Of a stretch of DNA of 5,871 nucleotides, positions 1 to 5,871 are shown in pieces (the first letter of the stretch is position 1; each line of letters opens with the position of its first letter). A program made the position numbers and the translations under genes. This stretch comes from Bacillota bacterium (GTDB lineage Bacteria; Bacillota; Negativicutes; Sporomusales; UBA7701). The notes beneath the pieces are model-generated. The model was not told where the DNA came from. It ran no database searches and saw only the letters and a program-made list of their open reading frames with translations. The stretch spans positions 1 through 5,871 of the forward strand of contig JAEZLU010000044.1 of NCBI GenBank assembly GCA_023415075.1, in the 5' to 3' direction.

Positions 1-516
1 CAGTATCGCCTCGACCGCCGAGGCCGCCCGGTCGATGGCCTCGGCCATCAGTGGCTCCTCTTCCCGGCTGAAGCGGCCGAGCACATAGTCGGCGCTCTCC
101 ATATACTGCGGCGGCCGGCCGATGCCGATGCGCACGCGGGCAAAGGCATCGCTGCCCAGCTCGTAGAGGATGGACTCGATGCCGCGGTGGCCGCCGGCGC
201 CGCCGGCTGACCGTAGCCTGATCTTGCCGGCCGGCAGGTCGAGGTCGTCATAGATGACGATCAGGTCGGCCGGCGCCAGCTTGTACCAGTTTAAAAGGGC
301 GGCTACCGCCCGGCCGCTCAGATTCATATAAGTCAGCGGCTTGACCAAAAGCACGGTGTCGTCGCCGCGATATTCGCCCACCATGGCGCCATGCCGTTCC
401 CGCCAGCTGCCGACGCCCCAGCGGTCGGCCAGCTTGTCGGCCGTCATGAAGCCGACATTGTGGCGGGTGGCGGCATATTCCCGCCCGGGATTGCCCAAGC
501 CGACAACAATTTTCAC
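1..516 (-). CDS. pth: Peptidyl-tRNA hydrolase, C-terminal end cut by the window edge
   Basis: Cytosolic enzyme that cleaves peptidyl-tRNA released early from ribosomes and so recycles tRNA; essential in most bacteria. The frame is open from a GTG at 516 to base 1, giving 172 residues; the family is about 185-195 long, so only some 15-20 residues are missing. The start MKIVVGLGNPGREY is typical, with Asn9 and catalytic-type His19 (RHNVGF). TYMNLSG (62-68) carries the substrate-binding Asn65, and YDDLDLPAGKIRLR (89-102) carries Asp93. The GGHNG motif reads GGHRG (108-112), with Arg111 where E. coli has Asn114. The GTG is preferred because GGAGG lies 6 nt upstream and the protein then starts exactly at the family's usual N-terminus. 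It follows the deacetylase gene after 1 nt, so translation is probably coupled. Family assignment is secure; the effect of the Arg is unknown. Confidence 0.97.
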   Translation of the reverse strand, partial: MKIVVGLGNPGREYAATRHNVGFMTADKLADRWGVGSWRERHGAMVGEYRGDDTVLLVKPLTYMNLSGRAVAALLNWYKLAPADLIVIYDDLDLPAGKIRLRSAGGAGGHRGIESILYELGSDAFARVRIGIGRPPQYMESADYVLGRFSREEEPLMAEAIDRAASAVEAIL

Positions 517-517
517 G

Positions 518-1339
518 TCAATCCTCCGTCTTGGTCAGAATCTCGTCAACGGTCACAAACTTGTAACCCTTGGCTTTGAGTTCGCGGATAATCCTTCTGG
601 CGGCTTCGACCGTCTGGGCCCGCGGCGCGCTTGACGCCACGCCGTCGCCGTCGTGCAGCAAGATGACGGCGCCGCTCTTCACTTTGTCGAGGGTGCGGCT
701 GACGATGGTGTCCACTCCCGGGTTGGTCCAGTCGCGGCTCATTACTGACCACTCCACCACCTTGAGGCCGCGCTCGGCCATCACATCCACCACCACCGAG
801 TCGCGAAACCCGTGGGGCGGCCGGAGAACACGGGCCGGTGAACCGGTGATCGCCTGGAGAACCTTGTTGGTATGGTCGACCTCGTCGGCGATGGTCGCCC
901 GGTCGGCCTTCAAAAGATCGATATGGTTATAGGTGTGGTTGCCCAGCTGATGACCCTCGGCCACGATCCGCCGGACAAGCTCGGGCTGCTTCTCGGCGTT
1001 GCGGCCGACGACAAAAAAGGTGGCCGGCACTTTTTCTTCCTTCAGGATATCGAGAATCTGGCCGGTGTACGGCGGGTAAGGACCGTCGTCGAAGGTAAGG
1101 GCCACCACCTTACCGCCGGCCTGGCCCTCGGAAAAGGTCGGTCCGTAAAAACCGGTGCCTGGCAGCACGGCGTTCAGCGTAAACACGAAGCCGGCGATTA
1201 TGCCGAGCATGGCGAGCCAGAACCCCAGGCGGATGGGCCGCCGGAGAAGATGCAGGTAATCGAGCACCAGCCCGGCCACCACCACCACCGACAGCGCCGC
1301 CAGTATGCTCATCAGCGATACCTTTACATCAAACATCAT
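518..1339 (-). CDS. Membrane-anchored polysaccharide deacetylase (NodB / carbohydrate esterase 4 family)
   Basis: Predicted metal-dependent deacetylase of an N-acetylated cell-surface glycan, 273 residues. The N-terminus has two hydrophobic segments (about 8-28 and 38-60) joined by a basic loop (RRPIR, 33-37). By the positive-inside rule the loop is cytoplasmic and the catalytic domain (about 77-273) faces outward. All five NodB motifs are visible: TFDDGP (82-87; Asp84 as base, Asp85 as metal ligand), HTYNH (135-139; metal ligands His135 and His139), RPPHG (173-177), DWT (203-205) and LLHDG (227-231; His229). Family knowledge gives hydrolysis of acetyl groups from GlcNAc, MurNAc or similar sugars. 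The substrate here cannot be read from sequence: peptidoglycan, spore cortex or an exopolysaccharide are all possible. The ATG at 1339 overlaps the TGA of the GNAT gene as ATGA, with GGAGA at 1350-1354. A second ATG follows directly at 1336. Confidence 0.92.
   Translation of the reverse strand: MMFDVKVSLMSILAALSVVVVAGLVLDYLHLLRRPIRLGFWLAMLGIIAGFVFTLNAVLPGTGFYGPTFSEGQAGGKVVALTFDDGPYPPYTGQILDILKEEKVPATFFVVGRNAEKQPELVRRIVAEGHQLGNHTYNHIDLLKADRATIADEVDHTNKVLQAITGSPARVLRPPHGFRDSVVVDVMAERGLKVVEWSVMSRDWTNPGVDTIVSRTLDKVKSGAVILLHDGDGVASSAPRAQTVEAARRIIRELKAKGYKFVTVDEILTKTED
523..527 (-). promoter_or_regulatory. Ribosome binding site of pth
   Basis: The minus strand reads GGAGG, followed by ATTGAC and then GTG at 516. 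This is a 6-nt spacing and a full match to the anti-Shine-Dalgarno core. The site lies inside the last codons of the upstream deacetylase gene, whose TGA is within the spacer. It supports a non-ATG start for pth. Confidence 0.9.
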
Positions 1340-1977
1340 GGCTGGTCAGTCTCCATCTCTTTCAGCATTATCAGCCACGGACCCTGAGAGTCGTAAGTAT
1401 AGCCGGCGGCCGTAAACCCGAACTTCTCGTAAACCTTCACCGCCGGCCCATTGTCCGGCCGCACCTCCAGCCGCACCCGCGCGGCCTTGCGACCGGCGAA
1501 ATAAGCCACCGCCGCCGTCATCAGCCCCCCGGCCACTCCTTGGCCACGCCACTCGGGGGCCACGGCGATCGACAGGATGCGGGCGTTGGCCGTTTTGGCC
1601 GGCGTCGCCGCCGATCGCAGAAAGGCCAGCTTGTTGAGGACGATCACCTTAACCGGGTGAAGCCCAAAACCGTAGCGGCCGGTCAGCCAGCGCCAGGCCC
1701 ACCGCAAAACATGGCCGCCGAGCACCGCCCTAAGCCACAGACGGGGCAACTCGGTCGGTGCGAAACAGTAGGCGACGACCGCGCCGCCGGCGCGGGCCAC
1801 CAGAGCGGCAGCCGGCTCGGCTTCATACACCAAGGCAAAGACGTCCTCCATCGCCTGCGGCTTTGGCAGCCGGCCGCAGTGGTGCAGGACGCTTTCCCGG
1901 AAACTCACGGTAAAAAGAGCGGCAATTGCCGGAATATCAGCCGGCGTGGCCAGCCCGACAACATACTCCCTGTTCAT
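1336..1977 (-). CDS. GNAT-family N-acetyltransferase with a central Trp/Arg-rich insert, substrate unknown
   Basis: Predicted acetyl-CoA-dependent acetyltransferase, 213 residues. The fold starts at once (VVGLATPADIPAIAALF, 6-22). The acetyl-CoA pyrophosphate loop is VAPEWRGQGVAGGLM (139-153), with RGQGVA at 144-149. The C-terminal part, LEVRPDNGPAVKVYEKFGF (170-188), is the usual motif B with a Tyr183 and the closing FGF. Between the strand at about 66-76 and the strand at about 132-140 there is a long extra segment (about 78-125) rich in Trp, Arg, Leu and Gly, unlike a minimal GNAT of about 150 residues. The ATG at 1977 lies only 9 nt after the prs stop and has no clear Shine-Dalgarno site, so it probably relies on coupling with prs. 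The stop overlaps the deacetylase start by 4 nt, which suggests a shared task at the cell envelope, but this is inference. Protein, small-molecule or sugar acetylation cannot be told apart. Confidence 0.87.
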   Translation of the reverse strand: MNREYVVGLATPADIPAIAALFTVSFRESVLHHCGRLPKPQAMEDVFALVYEAEPAAALVARAGGAVVAYCFAPTELPRLWLRAVLGGHVLRWAWRWLTGRYGFGLHPVKVIVLNKLAFLRSAATPAKTANARILSIAVAPEWRGQGVAGGLMTAAVAYFAGRKAARVRLEVRPDNGPAVKVYEKFGFTAAGYTYDSQGPWLIMLKEMETDQP

Positions 1978-1986
1978 TATACGCTA

Positions 1987-2940
1987 TCAGTCGTCAAATA
2001 GTTTACTTACCGACAGATCGCCGAAAATACGGACAATAGCCTCGCCTAACACCGGCGCCACCGACAACACCTTCAGCTTATTGATTCTTTTCTCCGGCGG
2101 CACGGGAATGGTGTCGGTGACGATAAGCTCGGTTATGTTCGAGGCGGCGATCCGGTCGACCGACGGCGAGCTCAGCACGGCATGGGTGCAGCAGGCGAAA
2201 ACCTCCTTGGCGCCGTAGCGGGTGAGGGCCCTCGCCCCTTCGGTAAGCGACCCGGCCGAGTCGACGATGTCGTCGATAATCACCGCCGTCCGGCCCTCGA
2301 CATTGCCGATGAGGTTCATCACCTCAGCCACCCCGGGCGCCGGGCGGCGCTTCTCGATGATGGCTATCGGGCAGTGCAGGCGGTCGGCCAGTTGGCGGGC
2401 CCTGGTCACGCCGCCGAGGTCGGGCGAAACCACCACAAGATCGGCAAGATGCTTGGAAGCCACATAATCGGCCAGGATGGGCACGCCGATGAGATGATCG
2501 ACCGGAATATCGAAAAAGCCCTGAATTTGGCCGGCGTGGAGGTCCATCGTCACCACCCGGGTCACTCCGGCGGTTGTCAGCAAATTGGCCACCAGCTTGG
2601 CGGAAATGGGTTCGCGACCGCGGGTCTTGCGGTCCTGGCGGGCGTAGCCGTAATAAGGGATGACGGCGGTTATATTGGCGGCCGACGCCCTTTTCACGGC
2701 ATCCACCATGATGAGCAGTTCCATCAGCGTGTCATTGACCGGGTCGCAGGTCGGCTGAACGATGAACACATCCGCCCCCCGCACGCTCTCGCCGATCAGC
2801 ACCTGGGTCTCGCCGTTGTTGAAGCGGCCGACGAAAGCGTCACCCAGCGGTAAGCCGAGATAAGCGGCAATCTCCTCGGCCAGCGGGTGATTGGCGGTAC
2901 CGCTGAATACCCGCAGCCTCTTCTCAGTGTCAAGAACCAT
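1987..2940 (-). CDS. prs: Ribose-phosphate pyrophosphokinase (PRPP synthetase)
   Basis: Makes PRPP and AMP from ribose 5-phosphate and ATP in the cytosol, feeding purine, pyrimidine, histidine, tryptophan and NAD synthesis. With the ATG at 2940 the protein is 317 residues, the usual length of bacterial class I enzymes. Visible signatures: FNNGETQV (40-47); YYGYARQDRKTRGREPI (96-112), the ATP and regulatory region; DLHAGQIQGFF (133-143) with His135; SPDLGGVTRAR (172-182); EKRRP (196-200) with the catalytic-loop Lys197 and Arg199; and the PRPP-binding loop DDIVDSAGS (223-231). The PRPP loop is usually DD-x-x-DTAGT, so two Thr are replaced by Ser. An in-frame GTG at 2943 would add one residue but is only 3 nt from the ribosome binding site, so the ATG is preferred. 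It lies 16 nt after glmU, the common Firmicutes glmU-prs pair. Confidence 0.98.
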   Translation of the reverse strand: MVLDTEKRLRVFSGTANHPLAEEIAAYLGLPLGDAFVGRFNNGETQVLIGESVRGADVFIVQPTCDPVNDTLMELLIMVDAVKRASAANITAVIPYYGYARQDRKTRGREPISAKLVANLLTTAGVTRVVTMDLHAGQIQGFFDIPVDHLIGVPILADYVASKHLADLVVVSPDLGGVTRARQLADRLHCPIAIIEKRRPAPGVAEVMNLIGNVEGRTAVIIDDIVDSAGSLTEGARALTRYGAKEVFACCTHAVLSSPSVDRIAASNITELIVTDTIPVPPEKRINKLKVLSVAPVLGEAIVRIFGDLSVSKLFDD

Positions 2941-2946
2941 CACTTA

Positions 2947-2953
2947 CTCCCCC
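2947..2953 (-). promoter_or_regulatory. Ribosome binding site that decides the prs start
   Basis: The minus strand reads GGGGGAG, then TAA, GTG (2943) and ATG (2940). Spacing to GTG is 3 nt and to ATG is 6 nt. The second is the more usual distance, so translation most likely begins at 2940. The site falls in the short glmU-prs gap, just after the glmU stop. Confidence 0.7.
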
Positions 2954-2956
2954 AAA

Positions 2957-4324
2957 TCAACCTTTGTGTTTTTCGACCCAGCCCTCGATATTGACCTGGC
3001 GGGCCCGGCCCACGGCCAGGGCGCCCGGCGGCACATCCTTGGTGATGGTCGAACCGGCGCCTATATACGAGCCGTGGCCTACCGAAACCGGCGCCACCAG
3101 ATTGGTGTTGCAGCCGATGAAGGCCTCGTCCTCGATAACCGTGCGATGCTTTTTCTTGCCGTCATAGTTGACGGTGATCGTCCCGGAGCCGATGTTGACC
3201 CCGGCGCCCATATCGGTGTCGCCGATATAGCTCAGATGGGGCACCTTGCTGCCCAGGCCGACCTTGCTGTTCTTGATCTCGACGAAGTTGCCGACCTTTA
3301 CGCCGGCGGCCAGCTCGCTCTGCGGCCGCAGGTGGACATACGGACCGACCGTGACCTTGCTGCCGATGCTGCATTCGTGGGCGTAGCTGAAATGGATGGT
3401 GGCCTCGTCGCCCACCGTCACGTCGGTCAGGCGGGTATTCGGGCCAATGGCGCAGCCGCGGCCGATGGTCGTCGTCCCCTCCAGCCAGGTAAACGGATAA
3501 ATCACACTGTCGGCGCCGATGGCGACACCGGCGTCGATAAAGGTCGAGGCCGGATCCATCACCGTTACCCCTTCGTCCATCAGTTCGGCCAGCTTGCGCC
3601 GGCGCAGGATGCCTTCGGCTTCGGCCAGCTGCTGGCGCGAATTGATGCCCATGGTGGCCTGATGGTCGGCGGCCGTCTCGGCCCACACCTTGGCTCCCTG
3701 GCCGGCCAAGAGACCGATGACATCGGTGAGATAGTACTCGCCCTGACGGTTGTCGCAGGTCACCCCGGCCAGGACGGCAAATAGCTGCTCGCACTCGAAA
3801 CAGTAAATACCTGTATTGATCTCGTTCACCGCCAGCTCGGCGGCACTCGCGTCCTTCTGCTCGACAATCCGCAGCACCCGGCCGTCGCCGTCACGGATTA
3901 CCCGGCCGTAGCCGGCCGGATCAGGCATCCTCGCCGTCAGCACGGTGGCAACCGCCCCGGAGCGACGGTGGCCTTCATACAGGCTGCGAAGCATAGCGGC
4001 CGTCAACAGCGGCGTATCGCCGCACAGCACCATAACCGTGCCGCGGTAGCCGATCAGCGCCGCCTTGGCCTGCAGGACAGCGTGGCCGGTGCCCAGCTGT
4101 TCGGCCTGAACCGCGAACTCGGCTGCCGGGCCGATCTCGGCCTCCACACTTTCGGCCCCGAAGCCGATTACGGCGATGCTGCGGCCGGCGCCAGCCTCTT
4201 TGGCTGCTGCCAGCACATGGGCCAGCATCGGCCGCCCGCCTACCCGGTGTAGCACCTTGGGCAGGGCCGACTTCATCCGCGTTCCTTTACCGGCGGCTAG
4301 GATCACGGCAATAAAATCTGACAT
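2957..4324 (-). CDS. glmU: Bifunctional GlmU: glucosamine-1-phosphate acetyltransferase / N-acetylglucosamine-1-phosphate uridyltransferase
   Basis: Carries out the last two steps to UDP-GlcNAc, precursor of peptidoglycan and other wall glycans; cytosolic trimer in known relatives. The 455 residues match the family length. The N-terminal uridyltransferase domain has LAAGKGTRMKS (9-19) with Lys23 downstream for nucleotide and sugar phosphate binding, QLGTGHAV (76-83) and the metal-binding CGDTPLL (101-107). The C-terminal half (from about 255) is a left-handed beta helix of hexapeptide repeats. VPHLSYIGD (361-369) places the catalytic His at 363, the same number as in E. coli, and NYDG (386-389) and the final hexapeptides are intact. 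The ATG at 4324 has GGAGG at 4335-4339, 10 nt upstream, with the G run extending closer. It follows ilvA after 56 nt and precedes prs by 16 nt. Both domains look functional. Confidence 0.98.
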   Translation of the reverse strand: MSDFIAVILAAGKGTRMKSALPKVLHRVGGRPMLAHVLAAAKEAGAGRSIAVIGFGAESVEAEIGPAAEFAVQAEQLGTGHAVLQAKAALIGYRGTVMVLCGDTPLLTAAMLRSLYEGHRRSGAVATVLTARMPDPAGYGRVIRDGDGRVLRIVEQKDASAAELAVNEINTGIYCFECEQLFAVLAGVTCDNRQGEYYLTDVIGLLAGQGAKVWAETAADHQATMGINSRQQLAEAEGILRRRKLAELMDEGVTVMDPASTFIDAGVAIGADSVIYPFTWLEGTTTIGRGCAIGPNTRLTDVTVGDEATIHFSYAHECSIGSKVTVGPYVHLRPQSELAAGVKVGNFVEIKNSKVGLGSKVPHLSYIGDTDMGAGVNIGSGTITVNYDGKKKHRTVIEDEAFIGCNTNLVAPVSVGHGSYIGAGSTITKDVPPGALAVGRARQVNIEGWVEKHKG

Positions 4325-4380
4325 CTCAATGCCCCCTCCGTCTAAACGAAGTAAATTTCGACATCGATTGCCGTTTTCCT
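4325..4380. other. Spacer between ilvA and glmU, the longest in the window
   Basis: The 56 nt hold the glmU ribosome binding site (GGAGG on the minus strand at 4335-4339) and are more A/T-rich than the flanking genes. I found no Pribnow-type box at a useful distance and no strong hairpin followed by T residues. An internal promoter cannot be excluded, but none is visible. Confidence 0.6.
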
Positions 4381-5598
4381 TTACAAAATCTCCACATTAT
4401 ATCCCTCTTTGCGCAAAGTGGCCAGGATTTCCTCGGTATGCATGGCGTCGCGCGTTTCCAGGCCAACCTCGACTATCGACTGGCCGATCGGCACATTGCG
4501 CTCCACCCGGTCGTGGTAAATATGGATGACATTGGCCCGCAGGTTGGCGATGATCGTCAGCAGCCTGTGAAGCGCCCCCGGGCGGTCGATCACCATGGTC
4601 GAAATCTTCACCCGCCGGCCGGCCTTAACCAGGCCGCGCTCGATGATGCGGGAAATCATGTTAACGTCGATATTGCCACCGGAAATAACGCTGACAACCT
4701 TGCCGCGGGCCGGAATCTTGCCGTGGAGCAGGGCCGCCAGGCCAACCGCCCCCGCCCCCTCGACCATCAGCTTGGCCCTTTCCAGCATCATCAGGATGGT
4801 GCTGGCGATCGCCTCGTCGTCGATCACCATGATATCGTCGACATACTTGTCGATAATCGCGAAAGTAAGGTCACCAGGCACCTTCACGGCAATGCCGTCG
4901 GCCATTGTCACCGCGTCGGGAATTGTCTTGATATCATGGGCCCGTTTGGACATATACATGGCCGGCGCCCCCTGGGCCTGGACCCCGTACACCTTGACAT
5001 GCGGCGCCAGCTCCTTTACGGCGATGGCGATACCGGCGATAAGCCCGCCGCCGCCGACCGGTACGACAATGCTTGTCACGTCCTCGAGATCTTCGAGAAT
5101 CTCCAGGCCTACCGTACCCTGGCCGGCGATAACCGCGTTGTCGTTAAAAGCCGGAATAAGTATCTGGCCGGTGGCCGCCTGCAGTTCTCTGGCTTTGTCG
5201 TAAGCGGCGTCGTACACCGGCCCGCTCAGGACGACCTCGGCCCCGTAGCCGCGGGTGGCGATTATCTTGGCCAGCGGCGCCACCTCCGGCATGACGATCG
5301 TCGACTTTATACCGACAATGCTGGCGGCGTAGGCTACTCCCTGAGCATGGTTGCCGGCCGAGGCGGCGATTACGCCCCGCTCCCTCTCGGCCGCCGACAG
5401 AAGGCGCATCTTGTTGTAGGCGCCGCGAAGCTTGAACGACCCGGTCTTTTGCAGATTCTCCAGCTTCAAATAAGCGTCGCAGCCAGCCATCTGGCTGAAC
5501 GTCCAACTGCGATCAAGCGGCGTCGCGTGGGCCACCCCCGTGAGCGCGGTCCGGGCCGCTTGGACATCGGCCAGCTTGACGCCAATCTCACTCATCAT
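4381..5598 (-). CDS. ilvA: Threonine ammonia-lyase (threonine dehydratase) with C-terminal ACT domain
   Basis: PLP enzyme that converts L-threonine to 2-oxobutyrate and ammonia, either for isoleucine synthesis or threonine breakdown. With the start chosen here it has 405 residues, the length of the medium-size class with one ACT-type domain, shorter than E. coli IlvA (about 514) and longer than TdcB (about 329). The PLP lysine is Lys56 in TGSFKLRGAYNK (52-63). SAGNHAQG (80-87), the phosphate-binding GGGG (182-185) and SGGN (306-309) follow. The ACT-like domain (about 330-403) begins KISTMVIDRPGALHRLL, so allosteric control by an amino acid is likely; the effector cannot be told. The open frame extends to an ATG at 5604, but GGAGGT touches that codon. 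ATG 5598 has a normal spacing and 5595 is a second possibility. The gene sits 37 nt after purR and 56 nt before glmU. Biosynthetic or catabolic use is undecided, so the symbol is a class label. Confidence 0.94.
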   Translation of the reverse strand: MMSEIGVKLADVQAARTALTGVAHATPLDRSWTFSQMAGCDAYLKLENLQKTGSFKLRGAYNKMRLLSAAERERGVIAASAGNHAQGVAYAASIVGIKSTIVMPEVAPLAKIIATRGYGAEVVLSGPVYDAAYDKARELQAATGQILIPAFNDNAVIAGQGTVGLEILEDLEDVTSIVVPVGGGGLIAGIAIAVKELAPHVKVYGVQAQGAPAMYMSKRAHDIKTIPDAVTMADGIAVKVPGDLTFAIIDKYVDDIMVIDDEAIASTILMMLERAKLMVEGAGAVGLAALLHGKIPARGKVVSVISGGNIDVNMISRIIERGLVKAGRRVKISTMVIDRPGALHRLLTIIANLRANVIHIYHDRVERNVPIGQSIVEVGLETRDAMHTEEILATLRKEGYNVEIL

Positions 5599-5604
5599 GC
5601 ACAT

Positions 5605-5610
5605 ACCTCC
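5605..5610 (-). promoter_or_regulatory. Ribosome binding site that decides the ilvA start
   Basis: The minus strand reads GGAGGT immediately followed by ATG (5604), TGC, ATG (5598), ATG (5595). With zero spacing, 5604 cannot be a good initiator. ATG 5598 is 6 nt from the end of the GGAGGT and ATG 5595 is 9 nt away. Both are acceptable, and 5598 is slightly preferred. Confidence 0.8.
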
Positions 5611-5635
5611 GCCCTGACCGGACCGCCATTACCGC

Positions 5636-5871
5636 CTAGAGCGCCGGCCGGATATCCGTCTTCTTATTATGCTCATCAACCGCGTGGAGGATTAACAGCG
5701 GCACATAGCTGTCGACAAGCTTTTCCGCCGGCTGGGCGGTGGCTACCATCACACCGATGCCCGCAACCGTCGCCCCCACCTCCTGGGCCAGATCGACCAT
5801 CCCGCGAGCCGTACCGCCGGCCTTCATGAAGTCGTCCATGATCAGCACCCGGCTGCCGGGAGCGATGGCCC
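5636..5871 (-). CDS. purR: PurR-type purine operon regulator, C-terminal end only
   Basis: Firmicutes PurR is a DNA-binding regulator of purine genes with an N-terminal winged helix and a phosphoribosyltransferase-like effector domain. PRPP binding relieves its repression. Only the last 77 residues are in the window; the rest lies beyond the right edge (the family has about 270-285 residues). The visible part starts AIAPGSRVLIMDDFMKAGGT, which contains the PRPP-binding loop DDFMKAGGT characteristic of PurR rather than of catalytic enzymes such as Xpt or Apt. It continues with GIGVMVAT and LVDSYVPLL and ends at a TAG at 5636. A GTG at 5848 inside the frame is not a start, because the conserved loop continues upstream of it to the edge. 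A xanthine phosphoribosyltransferase is the main alternative and is less likely from the loop sequence and from the glmU-prs context. Confidence 0.93.
   Translation of the reverse strand, partial: AIAPGSRVLIMDDFMKAGGTARGMVDLAQEVGATVAGIGVMVATAQPAEKLVDSYVPLLILHAVDEHNKKTDIRPAL

Noticed and set aside
48..251. Minus-strand open frame of 67 codons
   Set aside because: It is an out-of-frame shadow of pth; the continuous frame from 516 to 1 gives a full Pth sequence.
1976..1997. Perfect TATAAT on the minus strand overlapping the GNAT start, with TTGACG upstream
   Set aside because: The two hexamers are only 10 nt apart, too close for a sigma-A promoter, and a start downstream would lie inside the coding region and leave no leader.
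4347..4360. Inverted repeat CGAA-6 nt-TTCG in the ilvA-glmU spacer
   Set aside because: The stem is only 4 bp and there is no T tract after it, so it is neither a terminator nor a likely operator.
4325..4380. Possible PurR box (CCGAAC core)
   Set aside because: Only loose CGAA matches exist and no paired inverted boxes at the usual separation, so regulation by PurR at this spot cannot be claimed.
5660..5695. TTGATG and TAATAA-like elements on the minus strand in the purR 3' end, as an ilvA promoter
   Set aside because: The elements are only about 4 nt apart, so they cannot form a -35/-10 pair.
4438..5829. Plus-strand open frame of 463 codons across ilvA, and similar frames at 2891-3784 and 2182-2853
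   Set aside because: They are antisense to clearly recognised genes. Their translations are rich in His, Arg, Gly, Asp and Ala without any domain, as expected from the mirror of GC-rich codons.
1..5871. Mobile elements, CRISPR repeats, tRNA or rRNA genes
   Set aside because: No direct repeat arrays, terminal inverted repeats, transposase motifs or cloverleaf-like sequences were seen, and coding density leaves almost no room.

Overview
The window is GC-rich (by eye roughly 60 %) bacterial chromosome packed with genes on the minus strand only. In the direction of transcription (right to left) the order is: 3' end of purR, threonine ammonia-lyase (ilvA), glmU, prs, a GNAT acetyltransferase, a membrane-anchored NodB-type polysaccharide deacetylase, and pth, which runs off the left edge. 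The purR / glmU / prs / pth order is the conserved housekeeping block of Firmicutes (Bacillota), where spoVG often lies between purR and glmU and mfd often follows pth. The high GC content together with this block would fit a Negativicutes or clostridial lineage such as a Sporomusaceae-like organism. That placement is inferred from gene order, the Firmicutes-type PurR and strong GGAGG ribosome binding sites, not from any marker comparison.

Right part (4381-5871): the PRPP-binding end of PurR, 37 nt of spacer, then an ACT-domain threonine ammonia-lyase placed where many relatives have spoVG. Middle (1987-4324): glmU and prs, 16 nt apart, give UDP-GlcNAc for the wall and PRPP for nucleotide synthesis. 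PRPP is also the ligand sensed by PurR-type regulators. Left part (1-1977): a GNAT protein of unknown substrate and a two-helix membrane-anchored deacetylase are inserted between prs and pth. Junctions are very tight here: 9 nt, a 4-nt ATGA overlap, then 1 nt.

There is no gap longer than 56 nt, no terminator-like hairpin with a T tract, and no convincing promoter, so the whole stretch probably belongs to one long transcript entering from the right and leaving on the left. I see no RNA gene, insertion sequence, CRISPR array, attachment site or origin.

Most of the window is ordinary core genome. The least explained part is the GNAT-deacetylase pair, in particular the Trp/Arg-rich insert in the GNAT fold. 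Smaller points are an Arg in place of the usual Asn in the HNG motif of Pth, Ser-for-Thr changes in the PRPP loop of Prs, and start-codon choices for prs and ilvA that differ from the longest open frames.
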